Source: Paramecium sonneborni (Eukaryota > Ciliophora > Oligohymenophorea > Peniculida > Parameciidae). From it: 64,000 nucleotides of DNA. A program made the position numbers and the translations under genes. Positions 47,994-58,900 of this stretch are shown here, one piece after another (the stretch's first letter is position 1; each line of letters opens with the position of its first letter). Under the pieces are notes generated by a model. The model worked only from the letters and a program-made list of their open reading frames with translations. It ran no database searches and was not told the origin of the DNA. The DNA is taken from contig CAJJDN010000094.1 of the NCBI GenBank assembly GCA_905182985.1, positions 109,263 through 173,262 on the forward strand, in the 5' to 3' direction.

Positions 47994-48732
47994 TCATTAC
48001 AATTAATTAAATTTCATTTATTTAATTACTTTTCCCTATTTATCAACTAATTATTTGGTAACAATCTAAACATTTTCTTCATCCATTAAAAAATCATCAT
48101 TTACTTCCTTATGAGTCTCTTCAATCATTCTATATTTTTTTAATTCCTTTTATTTAAACTAGTTTTTTATTATTCAATAATTTTTACATTCTTTTTGCTT
48201 TTATCAATTAATTATTCTTATTATTCTTTTGCATGCTCATTCAAATTCTTACCAAACAATGATATATATTTTTAATCTTTTGGATAATATTTAACATAAT
48301 TTATTTTTTCTTAAATTTCTGATTCTACTTGTAATAATGATTCTCTATTATCTGTTATTTCAAGTTCTTTTTAAATTTTCTCTAATTATCTTTTCAATTT
48401 TTTTAAATCTACTTATTTTATTTTTCTATATTTTCTGGCAAAATAATCTATTTTTTTTTGTTATTATTTGTATTCATTTTATTTTTAATTTAATTATTTC
48501 TATTTATTTTCTAAATCTTATTGTTTAATCAATTTAACTTCTTCATTTATATGACCCTTTTTTAATTTAATTATAATACTTTTTCAATTAATCTTTGAAG
48601 GTCTCTAATTTATTTTTTTATTTTCTTACAACTCTCTCCTTCTTTTTGAACTGTTTTTTATCTTTTGAGTTGATGAAATTTATTTAATGGTAATTCATTT
48701 CTTCGTTTATAAATTTTTTTGTGAATATCCAT
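47994..48732 (-). CDS. EFG1: rRNA-processing protein EFG1
   Basis: 228 aa, two introns (23 nt after residue about 50, and 29 nt near the C-terminus), total a multiple of three. The EFG1 family signature is visible: KKIKKQIRDLQRLIEKG (family KKxIRDxERLL), a long basic helix with KKIDYFARKYRKIKQVDLKK (family HxVKFFERKKAxRRLK), and the hallmark INYVKYYPKDQKYISLF (family LNYVxYFPxxEKYISL). EFG1 is a nucleolar 90S component needed for early 18S rRNA processing in yeast. The C-terminal 50 residues are acidic. It stops 72 bp upstream of the SPT5 start, on the same strand. With PWP1 this makes two ribosome-biogenesis genes in the window. Confidence 0.88.
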
Positions 48733-48763
48733 AAATTATATTTATACTATAAATAAATAAAAA

Positions 48764-49210
48764 TCAATTTCTTTTTAAAAAATGATATTAAGGTTGTTAT
48801 GAGTATTAGCCAGCATAGGGTTTCATTATTAATTATGATTCAGTAGGATCTGACATAAAAGAGTTATAAAACATATTTTTTGTTGCTTCAATTTGTTCTG
48901 GAAATAATTTTGAAGAAAATCTAAGCTTGAATTTATCTCAATACCTTAAGTAATGCTTTAATTTAGGAATATGGTAAGAAGTGAATTTATTGTAAGTTTT
49001 CAAAGAAAAATCGACTGCAACCTAATCTGAATAATAATTGTAAAACTAAAGCTTATAATTAGGATTAGGTTTATTATTCCAAATCATTTATATTGTTTAG
49101 TTTCTTTATTATTCTTCTGATTCTTAATCCTTATTTTAATTTTCATCTTAAGCTTCAGTTTTCGGGTCTTATGATTAAAATGAAAACAATTTAAAAGGTT
49201 AATTTGCCAT
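48764..49210 (-). CDS. Hypothetical protein, 140 aa
   Basis: ATG 49208-49210 (MANQPFKLFSFQSQDPKTE) to TGA 48764-48766. One intron, 48921-48944, is 24 nt (GTATTG...TAG) and contains an in-frame TGA, so it must be removed. Spliced length is a multiple of three. An acidic Gln/Asn-rich N-terminus is followed by a Tyr/Phe/Lys-rich middle (YKLQFYNYYSDQVAVDFSLK) and a conserved-looking helix (SSKLFPEQIEATKNMFYNSF). No family recognised, no membrane segment. The stop lies 31 bp from the EFG1 start on the same strand. Confidence 0.6.
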
Positions 49211-49315
49211 ATATATTTTTAATAAAATAAATATTAAATGATTACTAAATTTAAAATAAAATAGAAAAAATATATTTCATTCAATTACTATCATTGTAAT
49301 TAGGGTTCATCTCTG

Positions 49316-49639
49316 ATGTTAATCAAAAAAAATAAAGAATCCTTTCGATAGATTTCAGACTATCCAGATACTATTAAATAGTTTCATAGAGGATTTTCAA
49401 TCCATAACAACAGATCAATCAATCCTAAAAGATTGGAAAAAGGAATAAATAAAAAAAAAACATAGAATCCTTTTTTTCCTTTGTAATAAGGCATTAAAAA
49501 TATTAAAGACTTAGTTTTTGCATACCAAAATAATATTTAATTTTATATTAAACAGATTCAATAATTATGTTATGATTAAAATCTTAAGAAAAATTCCAAT
49601 ATAAATTTTATACAAATTTTAAATTAATACATCGACTGA
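49316..49639 (+). CDS. Possible small protein, 107 aa
   Basis: An open frame from ATG 49316-49318 to TGA 49637-49639. The first half is basic and coding-like (SFRQISDYPDTIKQFHRGFS), the second Asn/Gln/Ile-rich (IKNIKDLVFAYQNNIQFYIK). No family, no intron. The frame is also open upstream of the ATG, so the true start may lie elsewhere. Because only TGA stops translation here, frames of this length do arise by chance, and I keep this as tentative. Confidence 0.35.
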
Positions 49640-49862
49640 TCTCTATAATTTTTATCTCATCAGGTGTTCAAGTACAATTATTTCTAACTAATGCTCAAAG
49701 ATTTTTTAAGATAAGAAATTGTGATAAATTTTATTATGCCAATCCTAGATTTTTTTCATCAAAAAATATATTTTAAATAATATTGAATTTATTCTGATTG
49801 ATATATTAATTAAAAATCGATTCTAATATTAATATTTTACAGAATTTATTTACTAATTCTAT

Positions 49863-51351
49863 ATGAGTTGGAAAAAACTTCTTTCATTAAATCCTATTGA
49901 ATTTTTGGACTAATAATTAGTTATATGCAAAGGTGGAATTCCAAAAGGCTTAATTGGTTCATTGTACAGGAATACAGTTTCAACAAAAAAGAGAAGAAAT
50001 GGATATCCTGGACATTTGTTTGATGGGGTTGAAAATATATATTATAATTAGGATGGTGTTATTTTGAAGATTGAATTTAAAGATGAAAAGGCTATAGCAA
50101 GTTATAAACATGTATAAAGCGAAGGTTATTTAAATGAATAATAAAGAGATGGTTTATATTATTTTTATAATTAGAGTATATATATGCTGGTTTAGGTAGA
50201 ACTTATTCAGGAAATTTTTTAACTAAAATATTCAATTCTTTTTCATTTAAGAATCCTGCTAATACATCCGTATTACCTTTGAAAAATGGAGAACTCTTAG
50301 CTCTATGGGAAGGAGGATTACCAACTAGTTTAAAAAAATTAAATTTAGCTACAATAGGATTGACAAATGGTAATAGTTTATAAAATGGGGATACATTTTC
50401 TGCTCATCCAAAAATAGATTCAAAATCAGGAATGATTTATAATGTAGGATTAACACATGGAATGAACTAAATGGTGAATGTTTATGAAATGAATTAAAGT
50501 GGTTAAATTTTGAGAAGAAATTCAGCTTAAGTAAATGGAAGAAGATTCATGTTACATGATTTTATTTTAGCAGGGAATTATTTAATAGCAATAATGTATT
50601 CTTAATTTGTGCAAGACTTTCATAAAATCTTATTAGGCAGAAAAGCTTTGGGATAAGATGTTCTAAATGATGAATCTTAAGGAATATAAGTATTTGTATT
50701 CGATAAATCAAAAAATCTATAATTAATAGCAAATAAAATTAATTATTTTAAATTTAATGTTTGGCATTATTCAAATGGTTATGTTGATTAAAATGGTAAT
50801 GTAATTTCATAAGCTATAACTTACCCTACATTTGAATTATATGAAAGCTTTTTTATTGAAAATCTAATTAAAAATGGACTAATAGATTCTAAATCTTCTT
50901 ATGATCGTTTGACCATAAACCCTCTTACAGGAGAGATTTTAGAAAAAAAACAAATATTAAATGATTATATTGAATTTCCAATTGTTCATGATGATGATGT
51001 AGGTTCTTAATAAGAAATCACTTATGCATTAATTTAATAAAGTAAATATAGATAAAATTACTAGAAAAAGATGATTGGTTTAATGGTATAATTAGAATTG
51101 ATGAAATTAATCCAGAAAAAAGTTTAAGAAGATATTATTAATCAGAATAATATTTAAATGAAGCTATATTTGTTTAGGATAATAATAAATCAAAAGGAGA
51201 AGGTTGGCTTATTTTTGTATTATTCGATGGAACTTTAGATAAGTCTTTTATTGAAATAATTGATGCATCATCTTTATAATCTGTTTGTTTACTTTAATTA
51301 CCATAGTTAATTGCCCCTAGTTTTCATGGTAGATTTGAATATTAAATATGA
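49863..51351 (+). CDS. Carotenoid cleavage oxygenase (RPE65/CCD family), 480 aa
   Basis: A seven-bladed non-haem iron oxygenase family member. Family landmarks in order: GGIPKGLIGSLYRN (family GxxPxWLxGTLxRNGPG), GHLFDGVENIYY, FSAHPKIDSKSGMIYNVGL (first iron His, family AHPKxDPxTGE), MLHDFILAGNYLI (second His), FNVWHYSNGYVDQNGNV (third His, family FHxxNAYE) and PSFHGRFEY near the C-terminus (fourth His). All four iron ligands are present, so it is probably active, cleaving a carotenoid, apocarotenoid or stilbene-like double bond; the substrate cannot be told. Two introns, each 23 nt, join RDE to YIYAGLG and QQK to KDDWF. Length is typical of bacterial and animal members. Confidence 0.9.
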
Positions 51352-51466
51352 TAAAATTGATGTCCTAAATACATTTATAATTAAAAAAAATATTTAAGAA
51401 TAAAAAATCTTAAATAAAATAATTTAAAGATTGAAATTTTTTAATTAACATATTAAATTTATTAAT

Positions 51467-53037
51467 TCAAGCTTTTTTATCTTGAAAAATACTTCCTTTA
51501 ATTGCCTTTTTAATCATAGATTTAACATTTCCAACTTATTGATCATTTTTAAAATATATTTTTTCTCTTTATTCTTAAATATAATAAATACTTTTATCCA
51601 TTTGAAAATTTTATTTCAAATTCTCCTTCTTTTTTATTATTTTAAAAAAATCCCGTGTAACTAACTTTTTATATGTTATTTACCTTTCTCCATTATTTTA
51701 ATAAATTAATTCTCCTTTTCCATGAAGTTAATCATCTTTAAAATTTCCTTTATAACTAAAATTTATTTTATAAATCATAAGCTTACATATCACCATTAGC
51801 AAAATAATAGGTTCCTATTCCTTATTTTTTATCATTTTAAAATTATCCTTTATATCTAAATAGAAAACATTATTTACTCTTCTCCTCTTGATGTTTTTAA
51901 TACTCCTTTTCCATGTTTCTTATTATCTTAAAATTCTCCTAAATAACTAAATAATGAAATGAAATATTATACAAATCTTTTACATTTTAGTTTTGAATTC
52001 CTGGACCTTATATCTCTGTAAAATTTGCCTTTCTATATATTTATATATATAATTATATACTAGTGTTCACAAGAACTCTTTGTTAAGTTTTATACGTTAG
52101 GTTTTTTATAAATTTGTTCTCCTTAATGAATATAACTTTCTTAATTATCATTAAATATTGTCTTTTAACCCCATAATAAATAATCCTAATTCCAAATACC
52201 TTCATAAATAATCTCACCATTCTTTATAATTTACATACCTAACTAAATTCTCTATTATATACCTTTTCCATGTTTCAATTATTTTTCGTTTACCTGCCCA
52301 TAATATATTTCATCTCTATTTTAGATTTCTCTTATACCTGTTCCTTTTATATTTTAATATTCTAGAGGAATCAAATTATAGTTTAAAAAATTAGTAGCAT
52401 AATATTGAGCTCTTATCTCTGATTTTACATTACAATACAGAAAGCTAATAAAATCTATATTTTCTATTGTAGCATAAGAGGAATTTATCAATTTTTAAGT
52501 TTCTTTCAATTTTGTTGTAAGAAAACTTGATGAATTTTTTAGGAAACTTAAATTAGTATTTAAAGTTTATTAATTTATTATTTTTGGGTTCTATAATATT
52601 TCACAAAGGGTATTTAATTCCTCCAAACTTAATTCAAGAATATGGCCAACTTTTATTTTTGTAATTATTTAATGAGCATCTAATAAATTTTTTATTTATT
52701 CCTAGACTTGATTAAATTAATCTTCCAGGTTTTAAAGTTCATCAAATATTTATTATTTTAAAAATTTAAATTCTTATTGGCAGCTTTAATCAAAAACACT
52801 TTTAATATCCAAATTAGTATCCCCAAATTTGTTTGAAATAAATTATGCTAAATCAAAAAAATTAGAAATCATTTATCTATGACCTTAATGATCCTAATAA
52901 ATACATTCTTCACAAACAAATCGCTAATTTTTACATTCTTCTTTCATACAAATACCAATCACTACATTTTAGATGTAGTTTTAATCATCAATATAAGTAA
53001 AATGGTCATTCAAACAAAATCTATAACATATTTTCAT
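51467..53037 (-). CDS. B-box-like zinc finger, coiled coil and MORN-repeat protein, about 440 aa
   Basis: The N-terminus has Cys/His pairs of B-box type (CYRFCLNDH, MKEECKNQRFVCEECIYQDH, QGHRQM). Residues about 75-190 are helical and probably coiled coil (FDELQNLEDQFNQVQEQIK). The C-terminal half holds MORN repeats: IYYGQVNEKQLKHGKGI, SYLGEFQDNKKHGKGVL, YKGQFQNDKKQGIGTYYF and a DQLHGKGELIY unit. MORN repeats usually bind membrane phospholipids or organise cortex proteins. At least five short introns (22-31 nt) interrupt the MORN part. The repeats continue across them, but the exact borders of one or two are uncertain and my total is not yet a multiple of three. Combined zinc-finger/MORN proteins of this build are frequent in ciliates. 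Confidence 0.75.
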
Positions 53038-53206
53038 TTTAAGAGCACTTAAAATTTTTTATTCTAATTATAAATGCAATAAAATAATTAATGTATTTTT
53101 TTTTTTTTTAAATAAATTCTTTAATTGAAAAATAAATTATTTAAACTATATATAATGAAAAAAATTTGATCGCCATCAATAATTCAATAAAATAAAAAAT
53201 TAATAT

Positions 53207-53941
53207 TCATTATTAAGATTTTTTTTTCATTTTTTAAAGTCGCAATTCTAATATTTGATCAATTGGTTCTAATTATTAATCAAATTTTTTTGTAGACATC
53301 TTAAAATTTTCTATTTTAGGAACAACTTATTTTTGCTACAAAAATAAGTTGTCCCTAAAACATTCATCCATTTTGTCTTAATACTTTATCTAATCTTAAA
53401 CTCCTTTGCTATTTGAACGTTACTCTTTGACATATTATTTTAGTTTTATATTATTATCATCACTATACTTTAATTACAATTTATTTCGATATTATTTTTG
53501 CTTGAAATAAAATTATTTTTCATTTTCTGGACTATGAACTTAAGGTGCTGGATTAGTGGATTTTTCACACAATTACAACTGCCTATATTTTCTTTAAGAA
53601 TTAAATGATGTAATAGGTTAAACTTAAGGGCTAAGTTCTATTGTATGCATTATTTTTTATGGTTTTCTTATGGTTACAACTGTAAGTTAAGAATCATTCA
53701 TTGAAATTTTTCTATGCTTTTGGAAATGATTTTAAGGGTAATCAATTTCATTTGGTTACTAAACCATAGAAGTATTTGGCCGATCAATCTAATTTTTTAC
53801 AAACCTTTATCTTGCTTTATTGGCTAAGGATAGTTTATATTGAAGAATATTATTAATTTGATCCTTAGTTTTTTCAATGAATAAGGATTGAAATATAGTT
53901 TGTGATTTTGGAGATAATTACATTAATTTATATAATGACAT
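53207..53941 (-). CDS. Hypothetical protein, 244 aa, containing a DNA hairpin
   Basis: ATG 53939-53941 (MSLYKLMQLSPKSQTIFQSL) to TGA 53207-53209 with no intron (735 nt). Rich in Gln, Lys, Asn and Ser with no hydrophobic segment, probably largely disordered with short helices; several SPxx and basic patches. No family recognised. The coding region contains a long near-perfect hairpin (53314-53360) that translates as RDNLFLQQKQVVPK without breaking the frame. Gap to the divergent gene on the right is 732 bp. Confidence 0.6.
53314..53360. repeat. Near-perfect inverted repeat, 22-bp arms, 3-nt loop
   Basis: Left arm 53314-53335 and right arm 53339-53360 pair with a single mismatch (A at 53321 against C at 53353), loop CTA. 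The inner 14 bp pair perfectly (ACAACTTATTTTTG / CAAAAATAAGTTGT). It lies inside the coding region at 53207-53941. As RNA it would form a very stable stem in an otherwise weakly structured AT-rich transcript. Confidence 0.9.
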
Positions 53942-54673
53942 ATATTTGAAGAGTCCAAAAATTGTTTATGCTTATTTTAAATACTAATTCTATAAATTTG
54001 GAAATTTAAAAGTTAGAGTTAACATATAATAATTCTGAAATTAGGATTATGATTTAATTCTCTTGAAAATTAATCTAGATAAAAAAGTTTATAATTGTAT
54101 TTTACTAATAAATAAACTTTCAATATTCAATATTATATAATAATTAATACTTAATAACAAAATAGAAAAAAAATCATTAAATTTTTATTTGATTGTCTTG
54201 ATAAATCTTTTCATGAGTGATGATTATTAAATCAAAAACTTTATGGTTAGACAGTATAATTAATAAAAATCACATTGATAAATTGTATTGTTTACAGAAT
54301 TTCACTAAAAATATACAAAAATTAATAATAATCTCAAACATTCCCTATTAATTCAAATGTATTTAATAAAAGTAGAGAACAAAAAAATGATCAAAGTTCT
54401 GATTTCTTGAATTAACAATTAGATTATTGGATAAGTCAAAGTTATTAAGTATTTTTTTATTGTTATATAATGAATATATATACTTTTTATAATCTAAAAA
54501 AACAATTTCCATTTGATTAAATATTAAAAAAACGAAAGTTCTTGAGAGTATTATTTGTGTATATAGAATATTAGATAAGTCACATTTTAGATTAGTTTAA
54601 ATGCTATTGTGAATAAATATTTAGATATTATTTATTTTTTTATTTAAATTATTCTGCAAGAAGAGGAAATGTA
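53942..54673. promoter_or_regulatory. 732-bp divergent intergenic region
   Basis: Between two divergent start codons. Strongly AT-rich, no coherent frame on either strand, no recognised element. Confidence 0.45.
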
Positions 54674-55198
54674 ATGAATATCAATATTTTAGGTTGCCAA
54701 GAGGATAGTAAAATATAAGATAAATATTTTTATAGTGCTTTTATTAGTAATATTGGAATGATATTGTATATTACTTGTTGGATGGCATAATATTGTTATC
54801 AAGCAAAAGCTTACGATATTGGAAATTTATCAGGAATGGATCATTATTAAACATGGGTGATATTGAATATAGCAGGGGCAAGTTGTCTCTTATTAGGCTT
54901 GTTGATTAGCTTAGCCAAAATTGCTATAGATTAAGCTGCCTTAGGATATGGATCATTAGGAATCAGTTTAGTTGGTTGGATTATTATTACAGTTGGTATG
55001 GGAATAGGATCAGATACAGATCAAGTTTTAATTTCAAAATATTTTAAGTTCAAAAATACTTCCCTAGATTATAATATTCCAGTCTCAAATTGGTTCGCAA
55101 TCACAGGAATATGTTTCCAAACTGCTTTCAATGGATATGAACATTCAATCTAGGAGGACGATAGCACAGGTTAAACAAACAAGTAAGTAGAAATCTGA
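54674..55198 (+). CDS. Four-helix membrane protein, 174 aa
   Basis: Intronless frame from ATG 54674-54676 (MNINILGCQEDSKIQDKYFY) to TGA 55196-55198. Four hydrophobic segments are plain: about residues 20-42 (AFISNIGMILYITCWMAQYC), 62-84 (WVILNIAGASCLLLGLLISL), 95-115 (GSLGISLVGWIIITVGMGIG) and a weaker one near 140-155. The C-terminus is short, acidic and Gln-rich. The four-helix build with a small first loop is reminiscent of many unrelated families (tetraspan-like), and no signature identifies one. Codon use and the sharp hydrophobic pattern make it a confident gene of unknown function. Confidence 0.7.
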
Positions 55199-55924
55199 TT
55201 ATTAAAATATATCATAACATTATAAATTTAATCAATATATAAAAAAAATATTTTTTTTCTTACTAACTTTCAAGAAATATATAACAAAATTAAAAGGATT
55301 GAAAAAAAGAATTCTTCAAGAAATCCTTCGATGAAATATATTTAAGATTATTTTTATTGTTTATTCTACTTTCTTTAATATCAAAAACATAATTTATTCT
55401 TTTCATTTTTTAAATTTTGCAATATAAATATTTTATTAACTAATCAAACTATTATAATGAATTCATTTTCTTTATAATAAATTTTAAAATTATATTAAAA
55501 GAATAAAAAATTACCTATCTCCTCATATAAATTATTTGATTCAATTATAGAAAGTTGTTTCAATAAAAAATGCAAGTTCTTTGATAGGTTTGAAAAAAAA
55601 AACTTCATAGAATTAGTTTATTGATAAAGATATAATTTTAATTAGCTTTCCTTCTATTTTTAAAACTTTTATATATTTCGATTACTTAAATAAATAAATT
55701 AATAAGCTTAATTTTTTGTTGTTTTTCATTTAAATAATAGAGTAAATTATTAATGAAAGTAAAATAAATTTTTTGAAATTATTTCATAAGGAATAGAGTT
55801 GAAAATATTTAGATAATCAAGTCTTTTTATTAATTTCATAATCTAAGAGAATTATAGTTTTTTCCATTATATGATGATAGATAATTTTATAAAAGAATAA
55901 AATAAATTAATAGTTAGTTATAAA
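55199..55924. other. 726-bp convergent intergenic region
   Basis: Between two convergent genes. A few short open stretches exist on the minus strand (for example near 55650-55750) but none has a coherent start, stop and composition. Nothing else recognised. Confidence 0.45.
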
Positions 55925-58900
55925 TCATGATTATTTTTATTAATTAACTTTCCAACTTTCCTTTTTTCCGTCTGGTCCTGTAGTTTCTATTTCTAAGAAT
56001 AATAGTAAATAATTGAATTACTTTTAGGAGATTGTTTATTTAATTCATTTTCATCAACAGCATGTATTTAATCCTTTTAAGATGATTTCATTTTATTCTG
56101 GGCAGAATCTACTCTTATATTTTATGATTTATTTCTTTAGGGTTATACTGAATAATAAATGATAGAAAATACATTTTTCTTGACTTTTGTCTTTTGTTTC
56201 TTTTTATCCAATAGATTATTTTCTTTTGGTTGGTTATTTAACTTCTTCAGTTAATTTTTATTATACCACTATAATAAAATAATAAAATTACTTTATTTTT
56301 TATCTCTTTATGCTGCTACTTTTTAAAATTCTAATTTTAATGCTCTTAATTTAGAATTCATTTCAGTTTTCTCTTCAGGCATGTCTAAAAAATATATTAA
56401 ACCTTATAAGGTTTTAAAACTTGTAGCATCAACTTATTAATATTAATCTTCTCTTTTTTCAAGTGGTCCTTCTTCTGAAATAGCTTAATCCTTTTTTAAT
56501 GCAAGCATATCTATAGTCTTCATATTATTTTCATATTTATCATTAAGAAGATCAAAATACTTTTATCCTTTTATTGCAATTCTCAATAATGCTTATTAAA
56601 ATTCAATATAATTCATTCCTTTTGGTGGTGTAGCATTAAAACCATTTTTTTCATTTAATTATTATTATTATCTTTCTCTCTCTCTTGTTATTGATCGAAA
56701 AATTAACTAGGCATCTTCAGGTGTAATTATAGCAGGATAAATGCTAAATTAAGAAGCAAAGTTTGTGAATCCTTTGAATTATAGTAATTCCTTTTCTATT
56801 CCAGCATTTTCAATCTTCCAATCAGTATATTCTTAGTAAGCATGATATATTGCTTATAATTATTTTTCGTATTTTTTATAAATAGATTAAATATCCTAAT
56901 TTTATTACAATTATAAAATTTTAGAATGCATTTGTTTTTCTCTTTATCTTACTTCCTATTCTTATTATAACATTATTTCAACATTGTTTTTCCATTCCTT
57001 AATTTCTTCTTTTGCTTTCTATTCTTTTTACTTTTCCTATTATTCTTTATCCTTAAACTCTTTCTTTTTTTATTCTAATAATTTTGTTACTTCCTCTTTT
57101 TATTTTTTCTAAAATTCTTCTCTTTATTTTCTTTCTTATTCTTATTTCTATTTTTATAATTCTAGATTCTAAGCTTCTTTTATTTTAGATTCTTCTGCCA
57201 TTTTTTCTTTATATTCTCTTAATTTTAATTTTTTATCATCAGCTTCCTTTTTTAAAAGTTCTTATTATTTTTTTTCTTTTTCTGCTTTTTCAATCATTTC
57301 TTATCTTTCTTCTTATTTTTTAAGTTATTCCTATTCTTCTTTCTCTTTCTTTTTTCTTAAATATTCTTATTTTAATTTTTCTTAATGTTTTTTTCTTTTT
57401 TCTTCTGCATCTATTTTTTTTTATTCTTCTTCTTATTATTTTTATAATTTATCTTCTATTGCTCTATTAATGACTTTTTTTTATAATGAATTATCCCTTT
57501 ATTTTACTTAAACAACTTATTCTTATTGTTATTGTGGATTTGGTTTTACTTTCCAGATAATCTTTACATCTGATAAAGGTTCAACTACATTAGTTTTAAA
57601 TGTTTCTGAAATCAATTAATTTACTATTTCATGACAATCAAGCCATGCATTTTCAATTCCTAACATTATCTATTATCTATATTCAAATCTTTAATTCAAT
57701 TGTTTTTCTGTAACTTTTTTGAATTTATTTGGAACAGGAACATCTTAAATTTAAAGTTATAAATTTAATTATCTTATTAAATCTCTATCTGGGTCAATAT
57801 TGATATTGTCAGGATCTAAAAATATAAGATGATTTTCATCTAATAATTATTTATTTTTATATACTTTTTGATTTTGCTATTTATCCAAATCCTTACATAA
57901 GCTATTCTAAACATTATCCTGCTGGTTTTCTTTAAAAAATATAACTTTCAGTTTTCATTGAAAGTTATGCTAAAAATCTTTCAAAATTCTATTAATCTAA
58001 ACTAAATTAATCAGCTTTATTTTCTGAATATTTCTAATTTATAGCTTTAACATATGCTTAAATTTCTTCCTTTGATAAATTTACTTAAAAATCTTTTAAC
58101 ATTCTCATAATATCAGATAATTAAATTATTTCATATTATTCTTAAAGTTCTCCAAAATATTACTTTTTACTTGCTTAATTAGTAGTATTAGAATATTTAG
58201 AGAATAAATATTTCATTGCCTTATGATTCTTTTTAATAGCAATACTCATAGATTCATAATCATGAGTCTCATGATCATCAAGATCTATTAATTCAACCTT
58301 CTTTTCATCTACTTTCTCAATTACTTTTCCTGTAGTTCTTTTTTAAATTTCTTATTATGCTTTTTTTTATAATGTTTCAATTCTTTTTCTTTTCTCTTCT
58401 TCTTCTTATTATTTCTTCAATAATTCTTCTTCTTTCTTTAATTTAATATTAGCTATATTTTCTAATACTTTTGGATCCACTTATTAAGCTTTTTTCTTAT
58501 TTTACTATTATTATTATTATTAAACATTTAGTGTAGGTGCAATTGGCTACTTTCCTCTCTCTAATTCTACTACTCTTTTTTTAAAACCCACTCCATTTTA
58601 TGCTAAAAATTTCTTTTCTTCTTCCAATTCTTTTTATCTTAAATCATTAAAAGGATCATTATTATTTTATTTATTTTTTTCACTCTTTACAGTTTATGGA
58701 GTTTACTCTAATGATTGTTAATTCTAAACAAATTCGTTATCAATTATTAATTACGATTATCTTAGAATTTCTTCTTATTCTTATTTCTCAGTCTCCCATT
58801 ATTATTTTATAACTGATACTATTTTTTCAGGATTACCAAACAAATTTAATAATGTAATTACTCCCTTATCTTTTATATTAATATTTTGTCTAATTATAAA

